This document shows positions 17,096 through 27,500 of a stretch of DNA of 64,000 bases, in pieces (position 1 is the stretch's first letter; every line of letters begins with the position of its first letter). The notes below the pieces were generated by a model. It was not told the DNA's origin. It was given only the letters and a program-made list of their open reading frames with translations, and did no database searches. Source of the stretch: Corallococcus coralloides DSM 2259. GTDB lineage: Bacteria; Myxococcota; Myxococcia; Myxococcales; Myxococcaceae. The stretch is from positions 5,208,001-5,272,000 of the forward strand of contig NC_017030.1 in assembly GCF_000255295.1 (NCBI RefSeq), written 5' to 3'. A program made the translations under genes and the position numbers.

Positions 17096-18481
17096 ATGAA
17101 GCGCTACTTCATCCACACCTTCGGCTGCCAGATGAACGTCAACGACTCGCTCCGCATGAGCGAGGCGTTGTCGAAGATGTCCTACGTCCCCACGCCGGAG
17201 CCGGACAACGCGGACCTCATCATCCTCAACACCTGCTCCATCCGGGAGAAGGCCGAGGACAAGATGCTGTCCGCGCTGGGGCGCTACCGCGCCGTGAAGG
17301 CCAGCCGGGGCGCCATCCTGGGCGTGGGCGGCTGCGTGGCCCAGCAGGAGAAGGACAAGCTGCTCAAGAAGGTCCCGTACCTGGACTTCGTCTTCGGCCC
17401 GGACAACATCGCGAAGCTGCCGGAAGTCATCGCCCGCGTGCAGGACGCCCGCGAGCGCGTGGTGGAGACGGCCTTCGTGGACTCCGAGGAGTACGTCTTC
17501 CCGCGCGCGGACGCGGAGACGTCCCGAGGCAAGGTGACCGAGTTCGTCACCGTGATGAAGGGCTGCGACAACGTCTGCTCGTTCTGCATCGTCCCGCACA
17601 CCCGTGGCCGCGAGGTGAGCCGCAACTTCCCGGACGTGCTCACCGAGGTCGCGGACCTGGCGGGCGTGGGCCTGCGTGAGGTCACGCTCATCGGCCAGAA
17701 CGTCAACTCGTACCAGGGCGGCATCAGCTTCGCGCAGCTGCTCCTGCGCACCGCGGAGGTGCCGGGCATCGAGCGCGTGCGCTTCACCACGAGCCACCCG
17801 CATGACCTGTCGGACGAGCTGATCGAAGCCTTCCGCGTGCAGCCCAAGATTGCCCCGCACTTCCACCTGCCCGTGCAGTGCGGCAGCGACCGCATCCTGA
17901 AGATGATGCGCCGCGACTACACCGTCGAGCAGTACATGGAGCGGCTGGAGAAGCTGCGCGCCGCGCGGCCCGGCATCGCCATCACCACGGACATCATCGT
18001 GGGCTTCCCCGGAGAGACCGAGGAAGAGTTCGAGATGACGATGCAGCTCACCGAACGGGTGAAGTACGACAACCAGTTCTCCTTCGTGTACAGCCCGCGC
18101 CCCAAGACGGGCGCCGCGCTGCGCGAGAAGGACTGGGGCCCCATCCCGCACGAGGTGAAGGTGGCCCGGCTGGAGCGGCTGCAGAAGCTGCAGCGGCGCA
18201 TCAGCGGCGAGTACACCCAGGCGCAGGTGGGCCTGGACGTGGAGGTGCTGGTGGAAGGGCGCTCGCGCTACGACGCCACCAAGCGCTTCGGCCGCACGCC
18301 GGAGAACCGCACGGTGAACTTCGAGGGCGATGCCCCCGCGGGCTCCATCGTGAAGGTGCACGTGGAGCGCGCCACGCCCAACCAGCTCGCGGGCAAGCAG
18401 GTGGCGGTGCTCCAGGCCCCCACCGTGGCGCCGCCGGCGGTGGAGCTGCCCGTGCCGTTGCATGTCCCGGCGGAGGCCTGA
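17096..18481 (+). CDS. miaB: tRNA-2-methylthio-N6-isopentenyladenosine synthase MiaB
   Basis: 461 residues. This radical-SAM methylthiotransferase adds the 2-methylthio group to i6A37 of tRNAs reading UNN codons. All three domains are intact. The N-terminal UPF0004 domain has cluster cysteines in FGCQMNVNDS, NTCSIREKAEDK and GGCVAQQE. The radical-SAM core has CDNVCSFC (C-x3-C-x2-C) and the PHTRGRE stretch, and a C-terminal TRAM domain starts at about residue 375. The FGCQMNVNDS form is typical of MiaB rather than RimO or MtaB. It has its own promoter and probably carries the following genes on the same transcript. Confidence 0.96.
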   Translation: MKRYFIHTFGCQMNVNDSLRMSEALSKMSYVPTPEPDNADLIILNTCSIREKAEDKMLSALGRYRAVKASRGAILGVGGCVAQQEKDKLLKKVPYLDFVFGPDNIAKLPEVIARVQDARERVVETAFVDSEEYVFPRADAETSRGKVTEFVTVMKGCDNVCSFCIVPHTRGREVSRNFPDVLTEVADLAGVGLREVTLIGQNVNSYQGGISFAQLLLRTAEVPGIERVRFTTSHPHDLSDELIEAFRVQPKIAPHFHLPVQCGSDRILKMMRRDYTVEQYMERLEKLRAARPGIAITTDIIVGFPGETEEEFEMTMQLTERVKYDNQFSFVYSPRPKTGAALREKDWGPIPHEVKVARLERLQKLQRRISGEYTQAQVGLDVEVLVEGRSRYDATKRFGRTPENRTVNFEGDAPAGSIVKVHVERATPNQLAGKQVAVLQAPTVAPPAVELPVPLHVPAEA

Positions 18482-18518
18482 CGCCTTCCGCCGCTGTCAC
18501 GCCGTCGGAGGTGCCACC

Positions 18519-19034
18519 ATGCCGTTGAAGCCGTTTCGCGGGGTGTCCCCCCGCGTCCATCCGAGCTGCTTCATCGAGGACTCCGCCCAGGTGGTGGGCG
18601 ATGTGGAGCTGGGCGAGGACTCGTCCATCTGGTTCAACTCCGTGCTGCGCGGGGACGTGAACTCCATCCGCATCGGCAAGCGCACCAACATCCAGGACCT
18701 CACCATGATCCACGTCACCAGCCAGGGTGACTCGACGACGGTGGGGGACGACTGCACGGTGGGCCACCGGGTCATCCTCCACGGGTGCGTCGTGGGCAAC
18801 CGGGTGCTGGTGGGCATGGGCGCCATCCTGATGGACGGCGTGGAGGTGGGGGACGACTGCATCATCGGCGCGGGCACGCTGCTGACGCCCGGGACGAAGA
18901 TTCCCCCGGGGTCGCTGGTGGTGGGCTCGCCCGGCAAGGTGAAGCGCCCCATCCACGACGGCGAACGCGAGTTCCTGGTGCAGTCCGCCCTCCACTACGT
19001 GCACACCGCCGCCGAACACCGCGCCAGCCGCTGA
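18519..19034 (+). CDS. Gamma-carbonic anhydrase-like hexapeptide-repeat protein
   Basis: 171 residues forming a left-handed beta helix from repeats such as VVGDVELGEDSSIWFNSVLRG, IRIGKRTNIQDLTM and TVGDDCTVGHRVILHGC. The three metal-ligand histidines of gamma-class anhydrases are present (MIHV, VGHR, LHGC). These proteins reversibly hydrate CO2 or act as non-catalytic relatives (YrdA/PaaY type). A catalytic role here is possible but unproven. The ATG preceded by GGAGG is preferred over an upstream GTG that overlaps the miaB end. It sits 37 bases after miaB. Confidence 0.88.
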   Translation: MPLKPFRGVSPRVHPSCFIEDSAQVVGDVELGEDSSIWFNSVLRGDVNSIRIGKRTNIQDLTMIHVTSQGDSTTVGDDCTVGHRVILHGCVVGNRVLVGMGAILMDGVEVGDDCIIGAGTLLTPGTKIPPGSLVVGSPGKVKRPIHDGEREFLVQSALHYVHTAAEHRASR

Positions 19035-19066
19035 CGCGGCCGCGTTGTGCGTGTTAGGAACACCCC

Positions 19067-19537
19067 ATGGCGCTCGCCCCCGAGACGACCCTGAAGGCCT
19101 GTCCGCTCTTCAAGGGCTTCACCGACACCGGCATCTCCATCTTCGCGGCGGCGGCCGTGTCGCGCGCCTACCCCAAGGGGACGGCCCTGTTCACCGAGGG
19201 CAAGGCGGGGGACTCGCTGCTGATTGTCGGCGAGGGCACGGTGCGGCTGAGCGCCCGGAGCCCCTCGGGCGAGGACGTGCCCCTGGGCGAGGTGACCGCC
19301 GGTGAGCCCCTGGGCGAACTGGCGCTCGTGCAGAAGGGCGAGCGGCTGTGCTCGGCCACGGCGCAGACGGACGTGTTGGCGTTGGAGATCCGCGCGGCGG
19401 ATTTCCAGAAGCTGCTCGCGCAGAAGCCGCAGGCCTGCATCAAGCTGTTGATGGGCATCGTCAGCCACTTCGGCGCCAAGGCCCGGGACAACCGGGACAT
19501 GCTGCGCACGCTGGTGGCGCGGGCCCCGGGAAGCTGA
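19067..19537 (+). CDS. Stand-alone cyclic nucleotide-binding domain protein
   Basis: 156 residues consisting only of a CRP/CAP-type cyclic nucleotide-binding domain: LKACPLFKGFTDTGISIF, KGTALFTEGKAGDSLLIVGEG, the phosphate cassette-like GEPLGELALVQKGERLCSATA, and a C-terminal helix. There is no DNA-binding helix-turn-helix and no effector domain, so it is not a conventional transcription factor. The arginine that contacts the cyclic phosphate is displaced (ERLCSATA), so ligand binding is uncertain. It may work by protein contact. A stem-loop follows closely. Confidence 0.85.
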   Translation: MALAPETTLKACPLFKGFTDTGISIFAAAAVSRAYPKGTALFTEGKAGDSLLIVGEGTVRLSARSPSGEDVPLGEVTAGEPLGELALVQKGERLCSATAQTDVLALEIRAADFQKLLAQKPQACIKLLMGIVSHFGAKARDNRDMLRTLVARAPGS

Positions 19538-19843
19538 CCGGCTGTCGGACAGGTGGCGCCGGGCTCCTGCCGGGAGGCCGGAAAGACGAACGGTCCTGCC
19601 ACCCGCACCCGAGGTGGTTACTGTGCTCGCCTGGAGCCCCTCCGGGCTCCCAGGCTGTCGCACACCGTGGGTGAGGGTAGACATACGGCCGATGGCTTTC
19701 GTGATGGGGCGCGGACGCTTGAGGTGGGAAGCTGGGCGGCCGGAGTTTTCAACTGCCGCACCCGGTTGATGGCTGGGTGATGGACGGGCCGGCCCGGGTG
19801 GTTGCCGAGCGGCCCTTCGGGAAGTGATTGGACGGAACGACGC
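19538..19843 (+). other. Intergenic region between the cNMP-binding gene and dedA
   Basis: 306 bases without a convincing gene. The open frame at 19553-19780 has no ribosome binding site or family-like sequence. The region holds a TGTCGGACA palindrome (19542-19550), a terminator-like hairpin (19558-19580) and a second hairpin at 19630-19654. In the second, CCTGGAGCCC pairs with GGGCTCC-C-AGG around CTCC with one bulge. No clear -35/-10 pair for dedA was found. Confidence 0.5.
19558..19580 (+). terminator. Stem-loop after the cyclic nucleotide-binding gene
   Basis: CCGG-G-CTCC (19558-19566) pairs with GGAG-G-CCGG (19572-19580), with one G/G mismatch and a 5-base loop, 20 bases after the stop. 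Confidence 0.45.
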
Positions 19844-20638
19844 GTGGAAGAACTGCTTACCAACCTGCTCGGTAGCTCCCAGGGCCTCTTCGCCTACCTG
19901 TCCGTGTTCGCCATCCTGGTGGCGTGCGGGCTGGGCGTGCCTCTGCCGGAGGACATCTCGCTCATCCTTGGTGGGTTCCTGGCGCACAAGGGCGCGGCCA
20001 ACCTCCCGGTGATGATGGCGGTGGGGTTCTTCGGCATCCTGGTGGGTGACAGCCTCATCTACCTGGCGGGGCGCCGGCTGGGCACGAAGCTGGGGCGCGA
20101 CCCGGGGGCGAAGGGTGGGGGGTTCTTCTCCAAGATCGTCACGCCGGAGAAGCGGGCGAAGGTGGAGTCGCTCTTCGTCACGCACGGCCAGAAGATCGTG
20201 ATGATCGCCCGCTTCATGCCGGGCGTGCGCGCGGTGACGTACTTCACCGCGGGCTCCGTGCACATGTCGTACTGGCGCTTCATCTTCTGGGACGGCCTTG
20301 CGGCGCTCTTGTCCGCGCCGGTGTTCGTGTGGCTCGGGTTCCACTTCGGTGGCGAGCTGGACATGGTCATCCGCAAGCTGAAGGACGGCCAGGTCGTGGT
20401 GCTGGGGTCGCTGGCGGTGCTGGCGGTGGGCTACTTCCTGTACCGCCGCCGCAAGAACGCGAAGCTCAAGGCCGAGGCCGCCGCCCATGCGCAGGTGACG
20501 CCGGTGGCCCTGCCGCCCGTGCCGGAGACGCTGGAGAACAGCATGTCGCCGACGCGCGCGGCCAGCCCCAGCGCCTTCTTCGACGTGCCCGCCGACAAGG
20601 CGCCCCCGTCCGAGCCGGACCTGAACGCGCACAAGTAG
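19844..20638 (+). CDS. DedA-family membrane protein
   Basis: 264 residues with about five hydrophobic segments. The DedA signatures are present: GLGVPLPEDISLILGG near the N-terminus, GDSLIYLAGRRLG, and the functional arginines in IARFMPGVRAVTYFTAGS. DedA proteins are inner-membrane carriers thought to flip or recycle undecaprenyl phosphate and other phospholipids. The C-terminus (about 200-264) is a basic then Ala/Pro-rich cytoplasmic tail, longer than usual. The GTG at 19844 was chosen because family similarity starts there; upstream TTG at 19802 is an alternative. It converges on the giant NRPS gene across a 66-base gap with a shared hairpin. Confidence 0.88.
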   Translation: MEELLTNLLGSSQGLFAYLSVFAILVACGLGVPLPEDISLILGGFLAHKGAANLPVMMAVGFFGILVGDSLIYLAGRRLGTKLGRDPGAKGGGFFSKIVTPEKRAKVESLFVTHGQKIVMIARFMPGVRAVTYFTAGSVHMSYWRFIFWDGLAALLSAPVFVWLGFHFGGELDMVIRKLKDGQVVVLGSLAVLAVGYFLYRRRKNAKLKAEAAAHAQVTPVALPPVPETLENSMSPTRAASPSAFFDVPADKAPPSEPDLNAHK

Positions 20639-20668
20639 TCACCGTGCAGCGGTGACCTGGTTCACGGA

Positions 20669-20697
20669 CCCCGCCCCCTCGACGAGAGGGAGCGGGG
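20669..20697. terminator. Bidirectional terminator between dedA and the giant NRPS
   Basis: CCCCGC-C-CCCTC (20669-20680), loop of 5, GAGGG-A-GCGGGG (20686-20697) followed by TTCTTCG. It stands between two convergent stop codons and can serve both. A close relative of the same hairpin ends the second NRPS gene (57748-57775). Confidence 0.7.
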
Positions 20698-20704
20698 TTC
20701 TTCG

Positions 20705-21500
20705 TTACTCCTTGCCCGCGTCGCGGAGGGCCTTCGCCAGCAGCTCCGCCACGGCCTGCACCGTCGGCTCGCGCAGCAGCGTGTGGTGGGTGCCCGGCAA
20801 CTCGTGCGATTCGAGCTGCTCGCCCACCAGTGCCGCCCAGCCGCCGTCGGGCGTGCGCGTCTCGTCCCGCTCCTCCGCGTGGATGCGCAGCACGTGCTGA
20901 TCCATCGCGGGCGGGTGGTAGCGCCGGGCCGCTTCGAGGTTCGCCTCGAAGACCTGGAAGAGGGCCGTGGTGTCCACTCCGGACGGCAGGGCTCCGGCCT
21001 GGGCCGCGGCTTCCAGCACCTTCGTGAGCACCGCTTCGGGCTCCAGCTCCGCCGTGTCCACGTCCAGATCCGCCAGCGACACGCCCATCAGGTCCTGCGC
21101 GAACAGGGCCACCGCCAGCGTGCGGTCCAGGTTCGGCTCCGAGTCCGGCACCGTCTCCGGGACGTACGAGTCGATCATCGCCACCAGCTCCACCGCTTCA
21201 CCTGCCTCGCGGAGCTGGTACGCCATCTCATAGGCGATGACGCCGCCCAGCGACCAGCCGCCCAGGCGATACGGACCGTGGGGCTGGACCTTCCGCACCT
21301 CGCGCACGTAGCTGGCGGCCAGGGCCTCCACGGTGTCCAGTGGCTGATCCGTACCGTCCATGCCCCGGGCCTGGAGGCCGTAGAAGGGCTGATCCGGTCC
21401 CAGCCTCCGCGCGAGCTCCGCGTAGGCCAGCACGTTGCCTCCCACCGGGTGCACGCAGAAGAAGGGCGTGCCGGTGCCCTGGTTCGTGAAGGGCACCAGG
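20705..21500 (-). other. Type I thioesterase releasing the first product
   Basis: The alpha/beta hydrolase starts FFCVHPVGGNVLAYAELARR. It has the nucleophile in GGWSLGGVIAYE, the Asp in MIDSYVPET and the His in LPGTHHTLLRE. It is intact, so product release by hydrolysis or cyclisation is expected. Confidence 0.9.
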
Positions 21501-24500
21501 GCCGTGAAGGGCTCCGGATCCTCCGGCTCGGCCTCTCCCAGCAGGACCGCGAACCGCTCCACGCTGGGGGCCTGGAAGAGCGCCGACAGCGGGAGCTTCC
21601 GGCCCGTCTCCCGCTGCACCGCCGCCATCAGCCGCACCGCCAGCAGCGAGTGCCCTCCCAGCTCGAAGAAGCTGGTGCGCACGTCCACCGCGGCCACGCC
21701 CAGGGCTTCGGCCCAGAGCCGCTCGAGCATCGCTTCCTGTTCGTCCCTGGGGCCGACCCTGGCCTCGGGGTTCGTGGCTTCGTCCACCGGAGCCGGTAGG
21801 GCCGCGCGGTCCACCTTGCCGTTGGGCGTCAGTGGCAGGACGGGCAGGGCGACGTAGGCGGCCGGGACCATGTAGTCCGGCAGCGAGCGCTGGAGGTGGC
21901 TTCGGAGCGGAGCGGTGTCCACCTCCGGCGCCACGTACGCCACCAGCCGCTGCACTCCCGGCACGTCCTCACGCACGAGCACCATCGCGTCGCGGATGCC
22001 CGGGTGCGTGCGCAGCGCGGCCTCGATTTCGCCCGGCTCGATGCGGTAGCCGCGCAGCTTCACCTGGAAGTCCACGCGCCCCATGAAGTCCAGCGTGCCG
22101 TCCTGCTTCCAGCGGACCCGGTCGCCCGTGCGGTACAGGCGGGCTCCACGCTCCGTGCTGAACGGGTGGGGGATGAAGCGCTCCGCAGTGAGATCCGGCC
22201 TGTTGCGGTAGCCGCGCGCCAGGCCTTCGCCCGCGATGAACAGCTCGCCCGGCACACCCACGGACACGGGGTTCAGGTTCGCGTCCAGCACGTACACGCC
22301 CACGTTGAGCATGGGCCGGCCGATGACGGGCGTGGGCTGCGCGGTGCTCTGGATGCACTCGGTGGTGGACGCCACGGTGCCCTCGGTGGGGCCGTAGGCG
22401 TTGTAGGCCCTCGTGCGGTGCGTGGCCGCGAGCGTGCGCCACGTCACCTCGTCCATCGCCTCACCGCCAATGAAGCAGATGGACGGCACGTGGGCCTGCT
22501 CCAGGAAGCCCGCCTCCAGCAGCAGCTTGAACAGCGACGGTGTGCAGTCCAGCGCGTCGATGCGGCGCTGCTCCAGCCACGCGAGCATCGCCTCCGGATC
22601 CTGCCGCACGGCCTCCGGGACGATGCACAGGCAGTGGCCGTCCGCCATCAACAGCAGCTGCGTCACGGACGCGTCGAAGTAGAGCGGCCCGTTGAGGCTC
22701 ACCCGCATCACCTTGGGAGCCTGCGTGTAACAGGCCTCCGTCAGCGAACGATGCAGGTGCGCCAGCGAGCGGTGCTGGATCATCACGCCCTTGGGCATGC
22801 CCGTGGAGCCTGACGTGTAGATGACGTACGCCAGGTGCTCCGGCCGCGTGGCCACTCGCGGGTTGGCCGGCGAGGACGCTTCGATGCGCCGCGCGTCCGC
22901 GTCCAGCCGCACCACGTGCCGCACCGCAGGCTGCCACGCTTCCATCTGCGCCTGGGTGGTCAGCAGCACGGCCGCGCCGCTGTTCTCCAGGATGAAGGCC
23001 CTGCGCGCTTCAGGGGCCGCCGGGTCGAGCGGCACGTACGCGCCCCCCGCCTTGAGGATGCCCAGGAGCGCGACGATGGCCTCTGGCGAGCGCTCCAGGC
23101 AGAAGGCCACCGGGACATCCGGGCCCACGCCCAGCGAGCGGAGGTAATGCGCCAGCTGGTTCGCGCGCACGTTGAGCTGGTGGAACGACACCGTCGTATC
23201 GCCCATCACCACGGCGGGTGCCTTGGGCGTGCGCGTCACCTGATGTTCGAAGCGCACGTGGAAGGGCAGGTCGGCGTCGAAGAGGGCCGTCTCGCCGCTC
23301 CACTCCTCCAGCACCCACTGACGCTCCTCCGCCGTCAGCAGGGGCAGGCTGTCCAGCGCGGCGTCGGGCTTCGCGGTCGCGCCTTCCAGCAGTTGGACCA
23401 GGTGCTCGGACAGCCTGCGGGCCGTGGCGGGCTCGAAGAGGTCCGTGGCGTAGGAGAGGTCGCCCTCGAAGCCACGCTCCGTGCGGGCCAGCGTCAGGTC
23501 CAGGTCGAACTTCGTCGTGGGCAGGTCCACCTCCACCGGGCGCAGTGTCAGCTCGGGCAGGCGCACCTCCGCGTCCGGCATGTTCTGAAGCGCGAAGAGG
23601 GCCTGGATGAGCGGCGTGCGCGACAGATCGCGCGTGGGTTGCACCGCCTCCACCAGCCGCTCGAAGGGGATGTCCTGGTGCTCGTACGCGCCCAGCGTGG
23701 TGGTGCGCACCTGCGCGAGCAGCTTCCGGAACGACGGACGGCCGTCGAACCTCGCGCGCAGCACCAGCGTGTTCACGAAGAAGCCGATGAGGCCCTCCGT
23801 CTCCGCGTGACGCCGGCCCGCGATGGACGTGCCCACCAGCAGGTCCTCCTGACCGGAGTACCGGTGCAGCAGCGTCTGGAAGGCCGCGAGCAGCACCATG
23901 AAGGGCGTGGCGCCCTCCGCCTGGGCCAGCGCTTCCACCGACTCGCTCAACGACTGCGACAGGCGCACCGGGAACGTCGCGCCCCGGGCGGAACGATGGG
24001 GCGGACGCGGCTTGTCCGTGGGCAGGGCCAGGGCCTGCGGGGCTCCGGCCAGCTGCTGCGTCCACCAGGCGAGCTGCGCATCCAGCACTTCGCCCTGGAG
24101 CCAGCCGCGCTGCCACACGGCGAAGTCCGGGTACTGCACCGGCAACGGGGCCAGCGGCGAGGGCTGCCCCTGCCGGAAGGCCTCGTAGAGCGCGGTGACT
24201 TCGCGCACCAGGATGCCCATGGACCAGCCGTCGCCGATGGCGTGATGCAGGCACAGGAGCAACACGTGTTCCTGCTCGCCCAGCTTCAGGAGCGTGAGGC
24301 GCGCCAGCGGCCCCGTGGCGAGGTCGAAGGGCGTCAGCGCGTCCTCGCTCGCGAGCCGCACGGCCTCTGCTTCCTTCGCGTCCTCGGGCATGCCCGTCAG
24401 GTCCACCACCGACAGGACTCCGGTGGGGGCAGGGTGTACGTGCTGGCGGGGTTCGCCGTTGTGCGACTCGAAGGTGGTGCGCAGCGCTTCGTGGCGTTCC

Positions 24501-27500
24501 ACCAGCGCATCGAAGGCCTGCTGGAGCGCGGGCACGTCCACCGCGCCGGAGAGGCGCAGCGCCGTGGGCATGTTGTAGAGCGCGCTGCCGGGGTCGAGCT
24601 GGTCGATGAACCACAGCCGCTGCTGCGCGAACGACAGCGGATGCGGACCGGGGTTCGTCGCGGGCCGCAGCGGCGGCAGGGCACTGGCTTCCGGCGCATC
24701 CGGCAACCGCTGGGCGAGCGCCGCCACGGTGGGGGACTCGAACAGCGCGCGGACGCCCACGTCCACGCCGAAGCGGGCGCGGATACGGGAGACCAGTTGC
24801 GTGGCCAACAGCGAGTGGCCGCCCAGCTCGAAGAAGTGGTCGTTACGGCCCACCACGGGCACGTTCAACAGCTCCTCCCACAGCGAGGCCAGGGCCACCT
24901 CCGCGGGCGTCGCCGGTGCTTCGTACGAGCGTGCCGCGCGCCACTGCGCCTCCGGCGAAGGCAGCGCCTTGCGGTCCACCTTGCCGTTGGGGGTCAACGG
25001 CAGGGAGGGCAGGGTGACGAAGGCCGACGGCACCATGTACTCCGGCAGGTGGCGGCGCAGGTGTTCGCGCAGCACCTCCGTGTCGCCGTCCGTCACCACG
25101 TAGGCCACGAGCCGCGCGTCGCCCGGCGTGTCCTCCCGGACCAGTGCCACGGCGTCCCGGACTCCGGCGTGCGTGCGCAGCGTGGCTTCGATCTCACCCA
25201 GCTCGATGCGGTAGCCGCGCAGCTTCACCTGGAAGTCCAGGCGGCCCATGAACTCCAACGTCCCATCCGGCCGCCAGCGGCCCTTGTCGCCCGTGCGGTA
25301 GAGGCGGGCTCCGGGCTCCGCGCTGAAGGGGTCTGGCACGAAGCGCTCGGCCGTCAGGTCCGGGCGGCCCAGGTAGCCACGCGTGACGCTTTCACCGGAG
25401 AAGCACAGCTCGCCCGGCATGCCGAAGGGCACCAGCCGCTGCCGTGTGTCGAGCACGTACGCGTTCAGGTTCGCCAGCGGCCGCCCGATGACGGGCTCCG
25501 TCCGGGGACTGCCCTGGATGGGAGCGCCCGTCGTGCCGACCGTGCACTCCGTGGGGCCGTAGCCGTTGAAGGCGCGCGTGCGGTCCGTCGCCGCGAGCCG
25601 CCGCCACGTCTCCACGTCCAGCGCGTCGCCGCCCGTCAGGATGACCGGCGGCACCCAGGCCCGCTCCAGCAAGCCGGCCGCCAGGAGCGGTTTGAGTTGC
25701 GCGGGCGTGCAGTCCAGCGCGTCGATGCGGTGATGCTCCAGCCACGCGAGCATCGCCTCCGGGTCCAGGCGCAGCGCGTCCGGGACGACGTGGAGGCAGT
25801 GCCCGTCGATGAGGTGGACCACGCGCTCGATCACCGCGTCGAAGTACAGCGGCGCGTTGACGCTGATGCGCTGTCCACGCGGCTGGCCCGCGTAGAACGC
25901 GCGGCCCATGGCCCGGTGCATGTTGAGCACGGAGCGGTGCTGCACCATCACCCCCTTGGGCTTGCCCGTGGAGCCGGACGTGTACAGCACGTACGCCAGG
26001 TGCTCCGGGCCAGTCAGGGTGGGCAGGGGCTCATGCGAGAGGGCTCCCAGGCCGGCCTGCTCGACGTCCAGCCACACTTCCTGGACGCCGTAGGGGCTCC
26101 AGTCCCCGCACGCGGTCTCCGTCGTGACGAGCACGGCCGCGGCGCTGTCCTTCAGCACGAAGTCCCTGCGCGCGGGCGGGGCTCCGGGGTCCAGCGGGAC
26201 GAAGGCTCCGCCCGCCTTGAGCACCGCGAGGATCGCGACGATGGACTCCACCGAGCGCTCCAGGCACAGCGCCACGCGCACCTCCGGGCCCACGCCCATG
26301 GAGCGCAGCCGCCACGCGAGCTGGTTCGCCCGCGTGTCGAGCTGCCGGTACGTCAACGCCGTCTCCCCGAACACCACGGCCGGGGCATCCGGGGTGCGTG
26401 CCACCTGACGTTCGATGAGGCCGTGCAGTGTGGCGTCGCGCTCGAAGTCGAGCAGTTCACCGCCGCCCATGCGCACCAGCCGCACCAGTTCCTCCGGCGA
26501 CACGAGCGACACGTCCGCCAGCGGCAGGTCCGGCGCGTCGCAGACGGCCTCCAGCAGGCGGCGCAGGTGCGCGGCGAATCGCTCGATGGTGCCCGCGTCG
26601 TACCACTCCGCGGCGTAGTGGAAGCGGCCCTCGTAGCCGTCGCGGGTCCTGTTCAGGTCCAGCGCCAGCTCGAACTGCGTCGGGCTGCCGCCGTCGAAGG
26701 AGGCCGGTCCCACCGTCAGGCCGGGCACCGCCAGCTCCGTCACGGGCGCGTTCTGGAGCGCGAACATCGCCTGGAACAGCGGCGTGCGGCCCAGGTCGCG
26801 CTCGGGCTGGAGCGCTTCCACCAGGTGTTCGAACGGGATGTCCTGGTGCTCGTACGCGCCCAGCGTGGTGGCGCGCACCTGGGCCAGCAGCTCGCGGAAG
26901 GTCGTCTTCGCGCTGAAGCGCCCTCGCAGCACCAGCATGTTCACGAAGAAGCCGATGAGGCCCTCCGTCTCCGCGTGCCGGCGGTTCGCGATGGGCGATC
27001 CCACCAGCACGTCGTCCTGCCCGGACACGCGCGACAGCACGGCCTGGAATGCCGCCAGCAGCGCCATGAAGGGCGTGGCGCCTTCGGCCTGGGCCAGCGC
27101 GTCCACGCGCTCGCTCAGGACGCGCGGCAGTGTCAGCCGGACCAGTCCGCCTCGCTGCGTGGAGGTGGCGGTCCTTGGCCGGTCCGTGGGCACGTCCAGC
27201 ACGAAGGGCGCCCCGGACAACTGGTTCTTCCACCACTCGACCTGCGCCTGGAGCACACCGCCCTGCAGCCAGCCGCGCTGCCAGACCGCGTAGTCCGCGT
27301 ACTGCACCGGCAGCTCCGGCAGGGCGGCGGAACGGCCCGCACGCCGGGCCTCATAGAGGGCCGTGAGCTCCCGCACGAGGATGCCCAGTGACCAGCCGTC
27401 GGACACGATGTGGTGCAGGTGCAGCACCAGCACGTGCTCCCGTTCCTCCAACTTCATCAGCAGCGCGCGGATCACCGGCCCGCGTGTCAGGTCGAACGGG

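Larger units (their letters stand above)
20661..26900 (-). repeat. Segment duplicated between the two NRPS genes, copy 1
   Basis: From the terminator through the TE, module 9, module 8 and the end of the module 8 C domain, this DNA is closely similar to 57741-64000 in the same orientation. The offset is about 37.1 kb, with only small indels. Long stretches are identical, for example around 26005-26070 versus 63105-63170. Similarity drops in the module 9 A-domain core (about 22290-22760). Confidence 0.85.

Noticed and set aside
19553-19780. Possible 75-residue gene in the gap before dedA
   Set aside because: No ribosome binding site or recognisable domain, and it overlaps two hairpins.
22835-27391. 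Plus-strand frame of about 1,500 codons opposite NRPS modules 8-9, and similar long frames along the whole NRPS region (for example 57722-60724)
   Set aside because: The minus-strand frames carry intact catalytic motifs throughout; the plus-strand frames are low-complexity Arg/His/Gly shadows.
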